From Croceitalea sp947503285 (GTDB taxonomy: Bacteria; Bacteroidota; Bacteroidia; Flavobacteriales; Flavobacteriaceae): a DNA stretch of 64,000 nucleotides. Below, one piece after another: positions 8,509 through 17,089 of this stretch. Location of the stretch: positions 310,001 through 374,000 of the forward strand of contig NZ_BTGQ01000001.1 of the NCBI RefSeq assembly GCF_036985505.1, written 5' to 3'. The first letter of the stretch is position 1. The number at the start of each line of letters is the position of its first letter. Under the pieces are notes generated by a model, which was given only the letters and a program-made list of their open reading frames with translations, had not been told where the DNA came from and made no database searches. The position numbers were made by a program, and so were the translations under genes.

Positions 8509-9330
8509 ATGAGGATACCTTTTACCACAATCGTTTGCACCCTTTTCCTTCTAGTTTCTTGTAATGAGTACCAAAAAGTACTTAAAAATGAAGAAGTTAA
8601 GCCAAAATACGATTTAGCTGAAAAATTGTACAAAGAAGGGGATTTCAAAAGGGCCAAAAGACTTTTTGAACAGATTGCACCGCGCTATGTTGGAAAACCT
8701 CAAGGGGAACGTGTTATGTTCTTTTTTGCGGATTCTTATTTTCAATCTGGTGATTACTATTTGTCTGGGTATCAATTCGAGCGTTTCGTCAAGTCATATC
8801 CAAAGAGCGAAAAGTTGCAACAAGCATTGTATTTAGAGGCCAAAAGCTATTACGAACTATCACCTAGGTACTCGCTGGACCAATCTGAAACGGATAAGGC
8901 ACTAAGTAAGTTACAGAACTTCGTGAATACCTATCCTGATTCTGAGTATTTTGCAAAAGCCAACGAAATGGCACAAGAGCTGACCAGAAAAAAACAAAAA
9001 AAGGAAATCGAAATTGCCAAACAGTTTGATAAACTAGGCGAGTTTAATTTTCCTATACTGGTATCTTCCATAGCGGCCCTAGATAATTTCATTGCCGAAA
9101 ACCCAGGCTCGGTATATAGGGAAGATGCATTTTATTACAGGGTGAAATCGGCGGTCCACTTAGCCGAGAACAGTACCTTACGCAGACAACCTGAACGATT
9201 TAAAGAAGCAAAGGTTCATTACGACGCACTAATGAAGGCATATCCTGAGACAAAGTATAGTAAAGAAGTAGCCTCTTTGTTAAAAAAAATAAACAATAAC
9301 CTGAGCGAGTCAAAAGACTTGTCCAAATAA
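8509..9330 (+). CDS. bamD: Outer membrane assembly lipoprotein BamD
   Basis: BamD is the essential lipoprotein of the BAM complex that inserts beta-barrel proteins in the outer membrane. The product has a signal peptide with lipobox LVSC, then tetratricopeptide-type helical repeats (YDLAEKLYKEGDFKRAKRLFEQI, then FFADSYFQSGDYYLSGYQFERF). The NEYQKVLKNEE segment after the Cys is typical of the bacteroidetal family. An ATG at 8497 is in frame, but the promoter -7 element ends at 8492, so the ATG at 8509 (MRIPF) is the more likely start, giving 273 residues. It heads the run rpoZ-coaBC-DUF4835-recN. Confidence 0.9.
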   Translation: MRIPFTTIVCTLFLLVSCNEYQKVLKNEEVKPKYDLAEKLYKEGDFKRAKRLFEQIAPRYVGKPQGERVMFFFADSYFQSGDYYLSGYQFERFVKSYPKSEKLQQALYLEAKSYYELSPRYSLDQSETDKALSKLQNFVNTYPDSEYFAKANEMAQELTRKKQKKEIEIAKQFDKLGEFNFPILVSSIAALDNFIAENPGSVYREDAFYYRVKSAVHLAENSTLRRQPERFKEAKVHYDALMKAYPETKYSKEVASLLKKINNNLSESKDLSK

Positions 9331-9347
9331 TTTTACTTTTAGAACGT

Positions 9348-9674
9348 ATGAACGATTTAAAAAACACAAAAGCCTCGGTTTCAACGGTTACCCATAACAA
9401 AAACGAATTTGACGAGAAAACAGATAACATTTACGAAGCGATTTCCATTGCCTCTAAAAGGGCTATCCAGATAAATTCTGAGATTAAGAAGGAGTTGTTG
9501 GAAAAACTTGAGGAATTTGCAACATATAGCGATAGTCTTGAGGAAGTCTTTGAGAACAAAGAGCAGATAGAGGTTTCCAAATTTTATGAAAAACTTCCGA
9601 AACCACATGCCCTTGCAGTACATGAGTGGTTGGAAGATAAAATTTACTACAGAAATACCGAGAAAGACACGTAA
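9348..9674 (+). CDS. rpoZ: DNA-directed RNA polymerase omega subunit (Bacteroidota type)
   Basis: The 108-residue protein matches the bacteroidetal omega subunit, with the stretch NIYEAISIASKRAIQIN as the conserved core. Omega helps fold and assemble the beta' subunit. The C-terminal half (LPKPHALAVHEWLEDK) is typical of this lineage rather than of E. coli RpoZ. It starts 17 bases after bamD and its stop codon touches the coaBC start, so it is in the bamD operon. Confidence 0.85.
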   Translation: MNDLKNTKASVSTVTHNKNEFDEKTDNIYEAISIASKRAIQINSEIKKELLEKLEEFATYSDSLEEVFENKEQIEVSKFYEKLPKPHALAVHEWLEDKIYYRNTEKDT

Positions 9675-10883
9675 ATGTTAAGCGGAAAAAACATCCTTTT
9701 GGGTATTACCGGGGGGATTGCCGCTTACAAGACCACCTTTCTTGTTCGGTTATTGATAAAAGCTGGTGCCCAAGTCAAGATAGTCATGACCCAAAGTGCC
9801 AGCTCTTTCGTTTCTCCCCTTACCTTATCCACCTTATCTAAAAATCCGGTACTCATGGATTTTGTGAATGATGAAGATGGAAGTATCTCATGGAACAATC
9901 ACGTTGATCTAGGGCTTTGGGCAGACCTTGTACTGATTGCCCCGGCAACGGCGAATACACTTTCCAAAATGGCTACCGGAACTTGCGATAACCTGTTATT
10001 GGCATCGTACTTATCAGCCAAATGCCCTGTTTATGTGGCTCCAGCGATGGATTTGGATATGTACAAACATCCCTCGACAAAAAACACATTTGTCAAGCTA
10101 GAAAGTTTTGGCAACACCATTATACCTGCAGAATCGGGTGAATTGGCCAGTGGATTAAGTGGTGAGGGCCGTATGGCAGAACCAGGGAATATCCTAAGTT
10201 TTTTGCAAGATCATTTGGCGAAAGGCCTATCGTTGTCAGGTAAAAGGGTTTTGATTACCGCAGGCCCAACCCATGAGGCATTGGATCCCGTACGCTATCT
10301 CGGCAATCGTTCCTCTGGTACCATGGGGTTTAAACTAGCTGAGCATGCCGCCAATCTCGGGGCATATGTTATTTTAGTATCGGGGCCAACCAGTTTGGCT
10401 ACAGACCATTCGAATATCAAATTGGTTCGTGTAACGGCAGCCCAAGAGATGTACGAGGCCGTTCATGAGTATTACGATAACGTTGACTATGCCATAAGCG
10501 CTGCTGCCGTAGCAGACTACAGGCCAAAAACCATTGCTGCACAAAAAATTAAGAAAACTGGTGATGGCGATTTGCATTTGACTTTAGAACGTACTAAGGA
10601 TATTTTGAAATCGATGGGTGAACGAAAGAAAAATCAGTTCTTGGTGGGCTTCGCACTGGAGACCAATGATGAGTTGCAAAATGCGAAAAGTAAACTTACC
10701 AAGAAGAACCTTGATGCCATAGTTTTGAATTCGTTGCAAGATAAAGGTGCGGGATTTGGTAGCGGAACTAATAAAGTCAGTTTTATAGATAAGAATTTGA
10801 ATGTAAAAGCGTTTGAATTAAAGAACAAAGCCGAGGTTGCCTCAGACATTTGGCATGAAATTATCTCTCAAAGCAATGAATAA
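9675..10883 (+). CDS. coaBC: Bifunctional phosphopantothenoylcysteine decarboxylase / phosphopantothenate-cysteine ligase
   Basis: CoaBC makes 4'-phosphopantetheine for coenzyme A in two steps. The N-terminal flavoprotein decarboxylase domain (about 1-180) has GGIAAYK, catalytic His76 (NNHVDLG) and APATANTLSKMATG. The C-terminal ligase domain (about 188-400) begins with RVLITAGPTHE and contains GNRSSGTMG and SAAAVADY. Two usual decarboxylase residues differ: the PAMN motif reads PAMD (Asp126), and the flap reads LASGLSGEGRM with Ser159 where E. coli has Cys158. Length, 402 residues, is normal. The ATG directly follows the rpoZ stop. Confidence 0.93.
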   Translation: MLSGKNILLGITGGIAAYKTTFLVRLLIKAGAQVKIVMTQSASSFVSPLTLSTLSKNPVLMDFVNDEDGSISWNNHVDLGLWADLVLIAPATANTLSKMATGTCDNLLLASYLSAKCPVYVAPAMDLDMYKHPSTKNTFVKLESFGNTIIPAESGELASGLSGEGRMAEPGNILSFLQDHLAKGLSLSGKRVLITAGPTHEALDPVRYLGNRSSGTMGFKLAEHAANLGAYVILVSGPTSLATDHSNIKLVRVTAAQEMYEAVHEYYDNVDYAISAAAVADYRPKTIAAQKIKKTGDGDLHLTLERTKDILKSMGERKKNQFLVGFALETNDELQNAKSKLTKKNLDAIVLNSLQDKGAGFGSGTNKVSFIDKNLNVKAFELKNKAEVASDIWHEIISQSNE

Positions 10884-11769
10884 GGTTTTTACCTTTGTTT
10901 TTTTACTTCTTTTTGCCTTTCAGGCGACGGCGCAAGAACTTAATTGTACCATCACGGTAAATTCTGACCAAGTCGGTCAAACCAACCAACAAATTTTTAA
11001 GACCTTAGAGCGTTCTTTGAATGATTTTGTAAACAAGAATAAATGGACGGATAGGATATATGCGGAGAATGAGCGTGTAAGTGCGCGTATGTTCATTACG
11101 GTTACGGAATACGAGTCAGATCGTTTTAATGCCAACATTCAAATACAGTCTTCAAGGCCAGTGTACAATACCTCATACGAGACCCCTATTTTCAATTATA
11201 AAGACAACAGTTTTGACTTTCAGTATCAAGAATTTGAACCTCTAGTCTACAATCCCAATTCCTTTGATTCCAATCTGGTCGGTGTGATTTCGTATTATGT
11301 GTATGTTATTTTGGGCTTGGATGCGGATACTTTTTCACTTCAAGGTGGGGATGAATACTACAGGATAGCTCAAAATATAGTTACCCAGGCACAAGGAACA
11401 AGTTTTTCGGGTTGGACCCAAACCGCCCAAGATAACAGGACACGTTTTGACTTGATAGACGACCTTCTTTCCAATACCTTTCGAGAGTATCGAATAGCAA
11501 TGTACAATTACCACCGCAAGGGTATGGATGTGTTAGGCGATAATAACAGTACGGGTAAACAAGTGATCTCAGGTAGTTTGCGATTGTTTGAGACCTTGAT
11601 CAAGCGGCGCCCCAATGCATTTTTGATCCAAACTTTTTTTGATGCCAAATCAGAGGAAATCCAAAATGTATTTTCAGATGGACCAAAGATCGATATCGTA
11701 AAACTAAAGGAAACCTTGAATCGGGTAGCCCCATTTTATTCCAGCACCTGGAATGCGATAAAGTATTGA
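10876..11769 (+). CDS. DUF4835 family exported protein
   Basis: The 297-residue product begins with a Sec signal peptide (MNKVFTFVFLLLFAFQATAQ). The body matches DUF4835, a Bacteroidota family (ELNCTITVNSDQVG start, TYVGI-like GVISYYVYVILGLDADTF centre, conserved FSGW). The function is unknown; export and beta-rich composition suggest an envelope role. The ATG at 10876 overlaps the coaBC end by 8 bases, and a longer frame inside coaBC is less likely. Its fixed position between coaBC and recN is shared by many relatives. Confidence 0.85.
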   Translation: MNKVFTFVFLLLFAFQATAQELNCTITVNSDQVGQTNQQIFKTLERSLNDFVNKNKWTDRIYAENERVSARMFITVTEYESDRFNANIQIQSSRPVYNTSYETPIFNYKDNSFDFQYQEFEPLVYNPNSFDSNLVGVISYYVYVILGLDADTFSLQGGDEYYRIAQNIVTQAQGTSFSGWTQTAQDNRTRFDLIDDLLSNTFREYRIAMYNYHRKGMDVLGDNNSTGKQVISGSLRLFETLIKRRPNAFLIQTFFDAKSEEIQNVFSDGPKIDIVKLKETLNRVAPFYSSTWNAIKY

Positions 11770-11817
11770 ATTTTTAGTTGTAATACTTATATCTTTGCGA
11801 AGCTAAACCCGTAAGAA

Positions 11818-13482
11818 TTGCTCGCACGACTTTCCATTAAAAATTATGCACTGATTGATGAACTCGAAGTTTCATTCAGCCCTGGTTTTACTACGATAAC
11901 AGGTGAGACCGGTGCCGGTAAGTCCATTCTTTTAGGTGGACTTTCATTGGTTTTGGGCAAACGCGCAGACTTATCCTCATTAAAAAATAAAGAAGAAAAA
12001 TGCATTATTGAAGCAGCGTTCACCTTGGGCAAATACCAGCTTGAGACCTACTTTGAAGCGCACGATCTTGACTACGATGTAGAAACCTTACTACGTAGGG
12101 AGATACTACCAAGTGGCAAATCAAGGGCCTTTGTAAACGATACCCCCGTGACCTTGGATGTGCTTTCCGGTCTAGGCAATCAATTGGTAGATATACATTC
12201 GCAACATCAAACGCTTCAGTTGACCGAGAATGGGTTTCAATTTCGGGTCATTGATGCCTTGGCAAATACGAAAGAGGACCTGTCTTCGTATCAACATACT
12301 TTTGAAACCTACAAGAATGCCCTTAAAGAGTTGACCAGGTTACAGGATTATCAAGAAATCGCCCAAAAAGAACTTGATTATAATAGTTTTTTACTTGAAG
12401 AGCTTGAAAAAGCATCCTTAAAACAAGGTATTCAAGAAGAATTGGAGGAGGAATATGAACAGTTGAGCAATGTGGAGCAAATCATGCAGTTACTATCTCA
12501 AGGCCATCAGCTTTTAAATGATGAGCAAATAGGGATATTGAACACGTTTTCACAATTGCAACAAGCAGTTCAAAAATTAAGCGGTTACGGCAAGCAGTTC
12601 CATGATTTGAACGAGCGCGTTCAGGCAATGGTCATTGAAACGGCTGATGTCGCCACCGAATTGGAAAAGTTACAAGAAAATGTTGAGGCAAACCCGAATC
12701 GTTTAGACGAAGTCAACGGCCAACTACAATTGCTTCATGATTTGTTGAAAAAACACCAGGTCAATTCAGTTGATGCCCTGTTTCAAATTAAAGAAGACCT
12801 GAGTACGAAAGTCGATTCGGCGATTAATATTACGACCAAGATCAAGGCCCAGAAAAAGATTGTTAATGATACCATGCAATCTTTGAATGCGCACGCCCAA
12901 GCGTTACATAAAAAGCGCAATGCCGTAATTCCTGATTTAAAGAAGATGCTCATTGGGCAATTGACTACATTAGGTATGCCCTCGGCAACATTCGACATAT
13001 CGGTTAATTTAGATACTGAGTTCAAACCCAATGGAAAAGATGAGCTCCGATTTTTATTTTCAGCGAATAAAGGTTCTAATTATGGCGAACTTAAAAAAGT
13101 CGCCTCTGGCGGAGAGCTTTCGCGAATCATGCTGACCATCAAATCAATATTGGCCAATTATGAACAATTGCCTACCTTGATGTTTGATGAGATTGATACG
13201 GGGGTATCAGGCGAAATATCCTCTAAAATGGGAGCAATAATGGAGAAAATGGGCAATACCATGCAAGTATTCTCCATTACACATTTACCGCAGGTCGCTG
13301 CAAAGGGGGTGGCGCAATTCAAAGTATACAAAGAAGAACTAGGTGATTCTACCCGAACGGGAATGCGTGAATTAAGCGCTGAGCAACGTGTCAATGAATT
13401 AGCAGAAATGCTGGGTGGTAAGAACCTGACTGATTCTGCATTGGCGCATGCCCGTGAATTGCTCGAGAATCCTCAAAACTAG
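11818..13482 (+). CDS. recN: DNA repair protein RecN
   Basis: RecN is an SMC-like ATPase for double-strand break repair. The Walker A motif GETGAGKS lies near residues 29-36, a long coiled coil occupies about 150-380, and the ABC signature (SGGELSR) and Walker B (LMFDEIDTGVSG) lie in the C-terminal third. Length of 554 residues is normal. The start is TTG at 11818 (LARLSIKNYALI); no ATG or GTG fits family N-termini. TATCTTTG just upstream of the start matches TAnnTTTG, so it may have its own promoter besides read-through from bamD. Confidence 0.93.
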   Translation: MLARLSIKNYALIDELEVSFSPGFTTITGETGAGKSILLGGLSLVLGKRADLSSLKNKEEKCIIEAAFTLGKYQLETYFEAHDLDYDVETLLRREILPSGKSRAFVNDTPVTLDVLSGLGNQLVDIHSQHQTLQLTENGFQFRVIDALANTKEDLSSYQHTFETYKNALKELTRLQDYQEIAQKELDYNSFLLEELEKASLKQGIQEELEEEYEQLSNVEQIMQLLSQGHQLLNDEQIGILNTFSQLQQAVQKLSGYGKQFHDLNERVQAMVIETADVATELEKLQENVEANPNRLDEVNGQLQLLHDLLKKHQVNSVDALFQIKEDLSTKVDSAINITTKIKAQKKIVNDTMQSLNAHAQALHKKRNAVIPDLKKMLIGQLTTLGMPSATFDISVNLDTEFKPNGKDELRFLFSANKGSNYGELKKVASGGELSRIMLTIKSILANYEQLPTLMFDEIDTGVSGEISSKMGAIMEKMGNTMQVFSITHLPQVAAKGVAQFKVYKEELGDSTRTGMRELSAEQRVNELAEMLGGKNLTDSALAHARELLENPQN

Positions 13483-13561
13483 CCAAGAATCGAATAATCG
13501 GGCTGCCGTGTTTTTCTTTGGGCATTACTATCAAATATAAAATCAACAATCATTTTTTAAA

Positions 13562-13569
13562 TATATTTG
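13562..13569 (+). promoter_or_regulatory. Likely -7 element for fabI
   Basis: TATATTTG matches TAnnTTTG 24 bases before the fabI ATG. No TTG at 17-23 bases upstream was found. Confidence 0.45.
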
Positions 13570-13593
13570 CCACTCAAACCAACATCACACTAT

Positions 13594-14406
13594 ATGGGTC
13601 ATAATTTATTGAAAGGAAAACGAGGTATTATTTTTGGGGCGTTAGATGCCAACTCCATAGCGTGGAAAACCGCGGAAAGGGTTCATGAAGAAGGCGGAAA
13701 ATTTGTTCTTACGAATGCCCCAATAGCGATGCGAATGGGCCAAATTAATGAATTGGCCGAAAAAACGGGTTCTGAAATTATTCCTGCCGATGCTACCAAT
13801 GAGGAAGATTTAGCAAACTTAATTGCGAAATCCGTCGAGATTCTGGATGGTAAGCTGGATTTTGTATTGCATTCCATCGGAATGTCAGTCAATGTTCGTA
13901 AAGGTCGGGCCTATACCGATGAAAAATACGATTTCACCACAAAGGGTTGGGACGTTTCCGCTTTATCTTTTCATAAAGTCATGCAATCGCTATACAAAGC
14001 GGATGCCATGAACGAATGGGGCAGTATTGTGGCCTTGACGTATATGGCGGCACAGCGGACTTTTCCCGATTATAATGATATGGCCGACAACAAGGCTTAT
14101 TTGGAATCTGTCGCACGTAGTTTTGGCTATTTTTTCGGTAAGGAAAAGAAGGTGCGTGTAAACACGATTTCACAATCCCCAACACCCACCACAGCCGGAC
14201 AGGGCGTTAAAGGTTTTGATGGATTTATCTCATATGCCGAGAAAATGTCCCCTTTGGGTAATGCCACTGCGATGGAGTGTGCGGATTATACGGTGACCTT
14301 ATTTTCCGACTTGACGAAAAAAGTTACCATGCAGAATTTGTTCCATGATGGTGGTTTCTCCAATACGGGGGTCAGTCAAGAGGTCATCGATGAGTTTACC
14401 AAGTAA
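13594..14406 (+). CDS. fabI: Enoyl-[acyl-carrier-protein] reductase (NADH)
   Basis: FabI performs the last reduction of each fatty-acid elongation round. The 270-residue product begins MGHNLLKGKRGIIFGA and has FabI signatures: the nucleotide site GALDANSIAWKTAE, SIGMS, and the catalytic Tyr-(6)-Lys pair in TYMAAQRTFPDYNDMADNK, a longer form seen in Bacteroidota and relatives. The ATG at 13594 is preferred because a TTG 9 codons upstream lies inside the promoter -7 element. A perfect terminator follows. It is a monocistronic unit. Confidence 0.93.
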   Translation: MGHNLLKGKRGIIFGALDANSIAWKTAERVHEEGGKFVLTNAPIAMRMGQINELAEKTGSEIIPADATNEEDLANLIAKSVEILDGKLDFVLHSIGMSVNVRKGRAYTDEKYDFTTKGWDVSALSFHKVMQSLYKADAMNEWGSIVALTYMAAQRTFPDYNDMADNKAYLESVARSFGYFFGKEKKVRVNTISQSPTPTTAGQGVKGFDGFISYAEKMSPLGNATAMECADYTVTLFSDLTKKVTMQNLFHDGGFSNTGVSQEVIDEFTK

Positions 14407-14423
14407 ACTTGAATAAAACAAAT

Positions 14424-14455
14424 AAAGGCCATTCCTTAAAGAATGGCCTTTGTAT
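14424..14455 (+). terminator. Intrinsic terminator of fabI
   Basis: A perfect 11-bp stem (AAAGGCCATTC at 14424-14434, GAATGGCCTTT at 14441-14451) with a 6-base loop follows the fabI stop by 17 bases. The following T-rich run is short. Confidence 0.8.
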
Positions 14456-14463
14456 TTATACCC

Positions 14464-15474
14464 ATGGACAACGTATTTTTTTCCTTTGTGATTCCGGTAT
14501 ATAACCGACCAGATGAAATTAAGGAATTACTGGATAGTTTAGCCACCCAAGAATACGACAAGGCCTTTGAGGTGGTGCTTGTCGAAGATGGGTCTACGAA
14601 TCGTTCGCAAGAAGTTGCAAAGGCATTTCAAGATAAACTTCAGATTTCATACTATTATAAGGGGAATTCAGGTCCGGGAGATTCCAGAAACTATGGTATG
14701 CAAAGGGCTAAGGGCAATTATTTTATCATTTTAGATTCTGATTGTATTGTTCCACCGAACTATTTGGAGCAAGTAGAAAAAGCATTGAACGATGAATATG
14801 TACATTGCTTTGGGGGCCCTGATACCGCACATGCATCTTTTACCATCGTTCAAAAGGCGATTAATCATGCCATGACCTCATTTTTGACCACTGGGGGTAT
14901 TCGTGGCGGAAAAAATGCCATTGATAAATTTCAACCACGCAGTTTCAATATGGGAATCTCAAAAGAAGTTTTTGAGGCCACCGGTGGGTTTGGTACCATT
15001 CACCCCGGTGAAGACCCAGATTTAACATTTAGGATATGGGAGAAGGGATATTCCACAAGATTATTCCCAAAAGCCAAGGTGTACCATAAAAGAAGGATCG
15101 ATTGGGTAAAATTTTATACACAAGTAAATAAGTTTGGTTTGGTAAGGCCGATATTAAATAAATGGCACCCCAACACGTCAAGACTTACCTATTGGTTCCC
15201 TTCTGTTTTTAGTATTGGTTTTCTGGTTTCAGGCATATTATATTCCCTAGGGGCACCCTTGTTTTTGTATTTGTATGGTATTTACTTTACGCTATTGTTT
15301 TTCGATGCGTGGTTTAAAAATAAAAGCCTTGTAATTGCCATACTTTCCATTTTTGCCGCTATCATACAATTTTTAGGTTACGGAATAGGTTTCATAAAGT
15401 CGACCTTTGTGCTTAACTTTAACAATAAACCTGCTGAAGAACTGTTTCCAAATTTGTTTTTCACCAAAAAGTAG
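14464..15474 (+). CDS. Family 2 glycosyltransferase with C-terminal membrane segments
   Basis: The 336-residue GT-A enzyme has FVIPVYNRP at the N-terminus, VEDGST near residue 45, the DxD metal site in LDSDC near 91, and GEDPDLTFRIWEKG (the ED catalytic region) near 180. Two to three hydrophobic helices near 250-315 anchor it in the inner membrane. It transfers a sugar from a nucleotide donor, probably in glycolipid, polysaccharide or lipoprotein glycan synthesis; the substrate is not evident. The start at 14464 is preferred because a longer frame begins within the fabI terminator. YbbR-domain and coaE genes follow closely. Confidence 0.85.
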   Translation: MDNVFFSFVIPVYNRPDEIKELLDSLATQEYDKAFEVVLVEDGSTNRSQEVAKAFQDKLQISYYYKGNSGPGDSRNYGMQRAKGNYFIILDSDCIVPPNYLEQVEKALNDEYVHCFGGPDTAHASFTIVQKAINHAMTSFLTTGGIRGGKNAIDKFQPRSFNMGISKEVFEATGGFGTIHPGEDPDLTFRIWEKGYSTRLFPKAKVYHKRRIDWVKFYTQVNKFGLVRPILNKWHPNTSRLTYWFPSVFSIGFLVSGILYSLGAPLFLYLYGIYFTLLFFDAWFKNKSLVIAILSIFAAIIQFLGYGIGFIKSTFVLNFNNKPAEELFPNLFFTKK

Positions 15475-15477
15475 CAT

Positions 15478-16431
15478 GTGTTCAAAAATCTATTAGCCAC
15501 GATCAATAAGCGCAAAGTAAAGGTGTTCTCACTTTTTTTGTTATGCTCATTTTTGGCATGGACGATAAGTAAACTATCCGATTCATATGAATCTAGGGCC
15601 TCATTCGAACTTACGTTTCATAGCTTTCCTGATAGTTTGCTGCTCAATACGGCTGATAAAAAGAATATCGAAATTAAATTAAGAACGAGTGGTTTTCAAT
15701 TTTTAAGATACAAAATGGGTCAAAAGAAGTTGAAGGTAAACTTATCGTCGGTACAAGTTCAAGATGAACTTTATTTCGTTACCGATGAGAATTTGAAGGT
15801 ACAGTTTGAGAAACAGTTTCCAAACAACACTTCGCTTCTTGAATTGGAATCTGAATTACTGTATGTCGATTTATATCAGGTTATTTTAAAAGAAGTGCCC
15901 ATTCAAGCCGATGTCTCCGTTAACCTCGCGCAAAACCATTTGATGAAGGGAAATTTGTTGTTAGAACCCAGTGTTGCAACTTTGAAGGGGCCAAGGGCAG
16001 AACTGGTTAAGATTGATAAAATAACTACCGTACCTTTTGAATTCAATGGATTGACTCAAGATTTCACTCAAAAATTGACACTGATAAAACCAGATTTATT
16101 GGTAAACACGCAATTGCTGACTAAAACCGTTAGATTATCGGGTAAGGTCACACGTTTTTCAGAGAAAGAGTTTACAGTACCTGTCGCTGCGATTAATACT
16201 CCTACAGGATACCGCATACGTATGTTTCCCAATACGATAAATGTGGTTTGCAAAGCAAGTGTAGATCGTTTAAAAAATTTGAATGAGGGTGATTTCGATG
16301 TGGTTGTTGATTGTTCCAAAATCGAAAGGGGAGAGAATACCTTGCAAGTAGAATTGTTAAAAACCCCTCCCGATGTCTTTGCCGTGCGCTTGTTGCGGAG
16401 TGAAATCGAATTTGTACTGGAAAAATTATGA
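15478..16431 (+). CDS. YbbR-like domain protein
   Basis: The 317-residue protein has one N-terminal membrane helix (about 15-32) followed by repeated YbbR-like segments outside the membrane; CdaR in Firmicutes, a c-di-AMP cyclase regulator, shares these domains. No cyclase gene lies beside it here. Translation begins at GTG 15478, three bases after the glycosyltransferase stop; an ATG two bases upstream is out of frame. The TGA stop overlaps the coaE ATG in ATGA. It is likely anchored in the inner membrane facing the periplasm. Confidence 0.8.
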   Translation: MFKNLLATINKRKVKVFSLFLLCSFLAWTISKLSDSYESRASFELTFHSFPDSLLLNTADKKNIEIKLRTSGFQFLRYKMGQKKLKVNLSSVQVQDELYFVTDENLKVQFEKQFPNNTSLLELESELLYVDLYQVILKEVPIQADVSVNLAQNHLMKGNLLLEPSVATLKGPRAELVKIDKITTVPFEFNGLTQDFTQKLTLIKPDLLVNTQLLTKTVRLSGKVTRFSEKEFTVPVAAINTPTGYRIRMFPNTINVVCKASVDRLKNLNEGDFDVVVDCSKIERGENTLQVELLKTPPDVFAVRLLRSEIEFVLEKL

Positions 16432-17018
16432 TTGTTGGGCTGACAGGAGGAATAGGAAGCGGTAAAAGTACCGTAGCTGATATGTTCAAGAACATCGGCG
16501 TTCCCGTTTATGATTCCGATAGTGCGGCAAAATCACTTATGACCAGTTCCGATAGCTTGCGAAAAGCGATTATTGACCTTTTAGGTACAGCGGCGTATGC
16601 CGATCAAAAGCTGAATACGACCTTTATTGCCAAGCAAGTATTTAAAGATAAAGAACTACTAAAAGCATTGAATGCAATCGTACACCCCGCGGTACAACGG
16701 GATTTTAAGGAATGGGAAGAAAAACAGGACTTTCCGTACGTAATTCAAGAGAATGCTTTGATCTATGAAAACAAAACCCAAGGTCGTTACGATATGATTA
16801 TCGTGGTTTCTGCCCCTGAAGCTATTAGGATACAAAGGGTTATTAATCGGGATAAAGTCGAAAAAAACCAAGTATTACGGAGAATGACCAACCAACTACC
16901 GCAAAACACCAAAATACAACTCGCAGATTTTGTGATTGAAAACGACGATTTAGTGCTTACTGGTAAAGAAGTAGCGAAAATCCATCAAAAGCTCATGGCC
17001 AAGGCAAAATCATCCTAA
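16428..17018 (+). CDS. coaE: Dephospho-CoA kinase
   Basis: CoaE phosphorylates the ribose 3'-OH of dephospho-CoA, the final step of CoA synthesis. The 196-residue protein has Walker A GGIGSGKST at 8-16, the VYDSDSAAK region, and IQRVINRD of the lid. Length is normal. It overlaps the YbbR-protein gene by 4 bases (ATGA), implying translational coupling. Together with coaBC 6 kb away, it places two of the CoA genes in this region. Confidence 0.93.
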   Translation: MIVGLTGGIGSGKSTVADMFKNIGVPVYDSDSAAKSLMTSSDSLRKAIIDLLGTAAYADQKLNTTFIAKQVFKDKELLKALNAIVHPAVQRDFKEWEEKQDFPYVIQENALIYENKTQGRYDMIIVVSAPEAIRIQRVINRDKVEKNQVLRRMTNQLPQNTKIQLADFVIENDDLVLTGKEVAKIHQKLMAKAKSS

Positions 17019-17089
17019 ATTTTAACATTTTTGTTAAGGTTAGGTTAAACGGTCGATAGGCTGAATGTTAAATTTCTAATTTTACTTTG

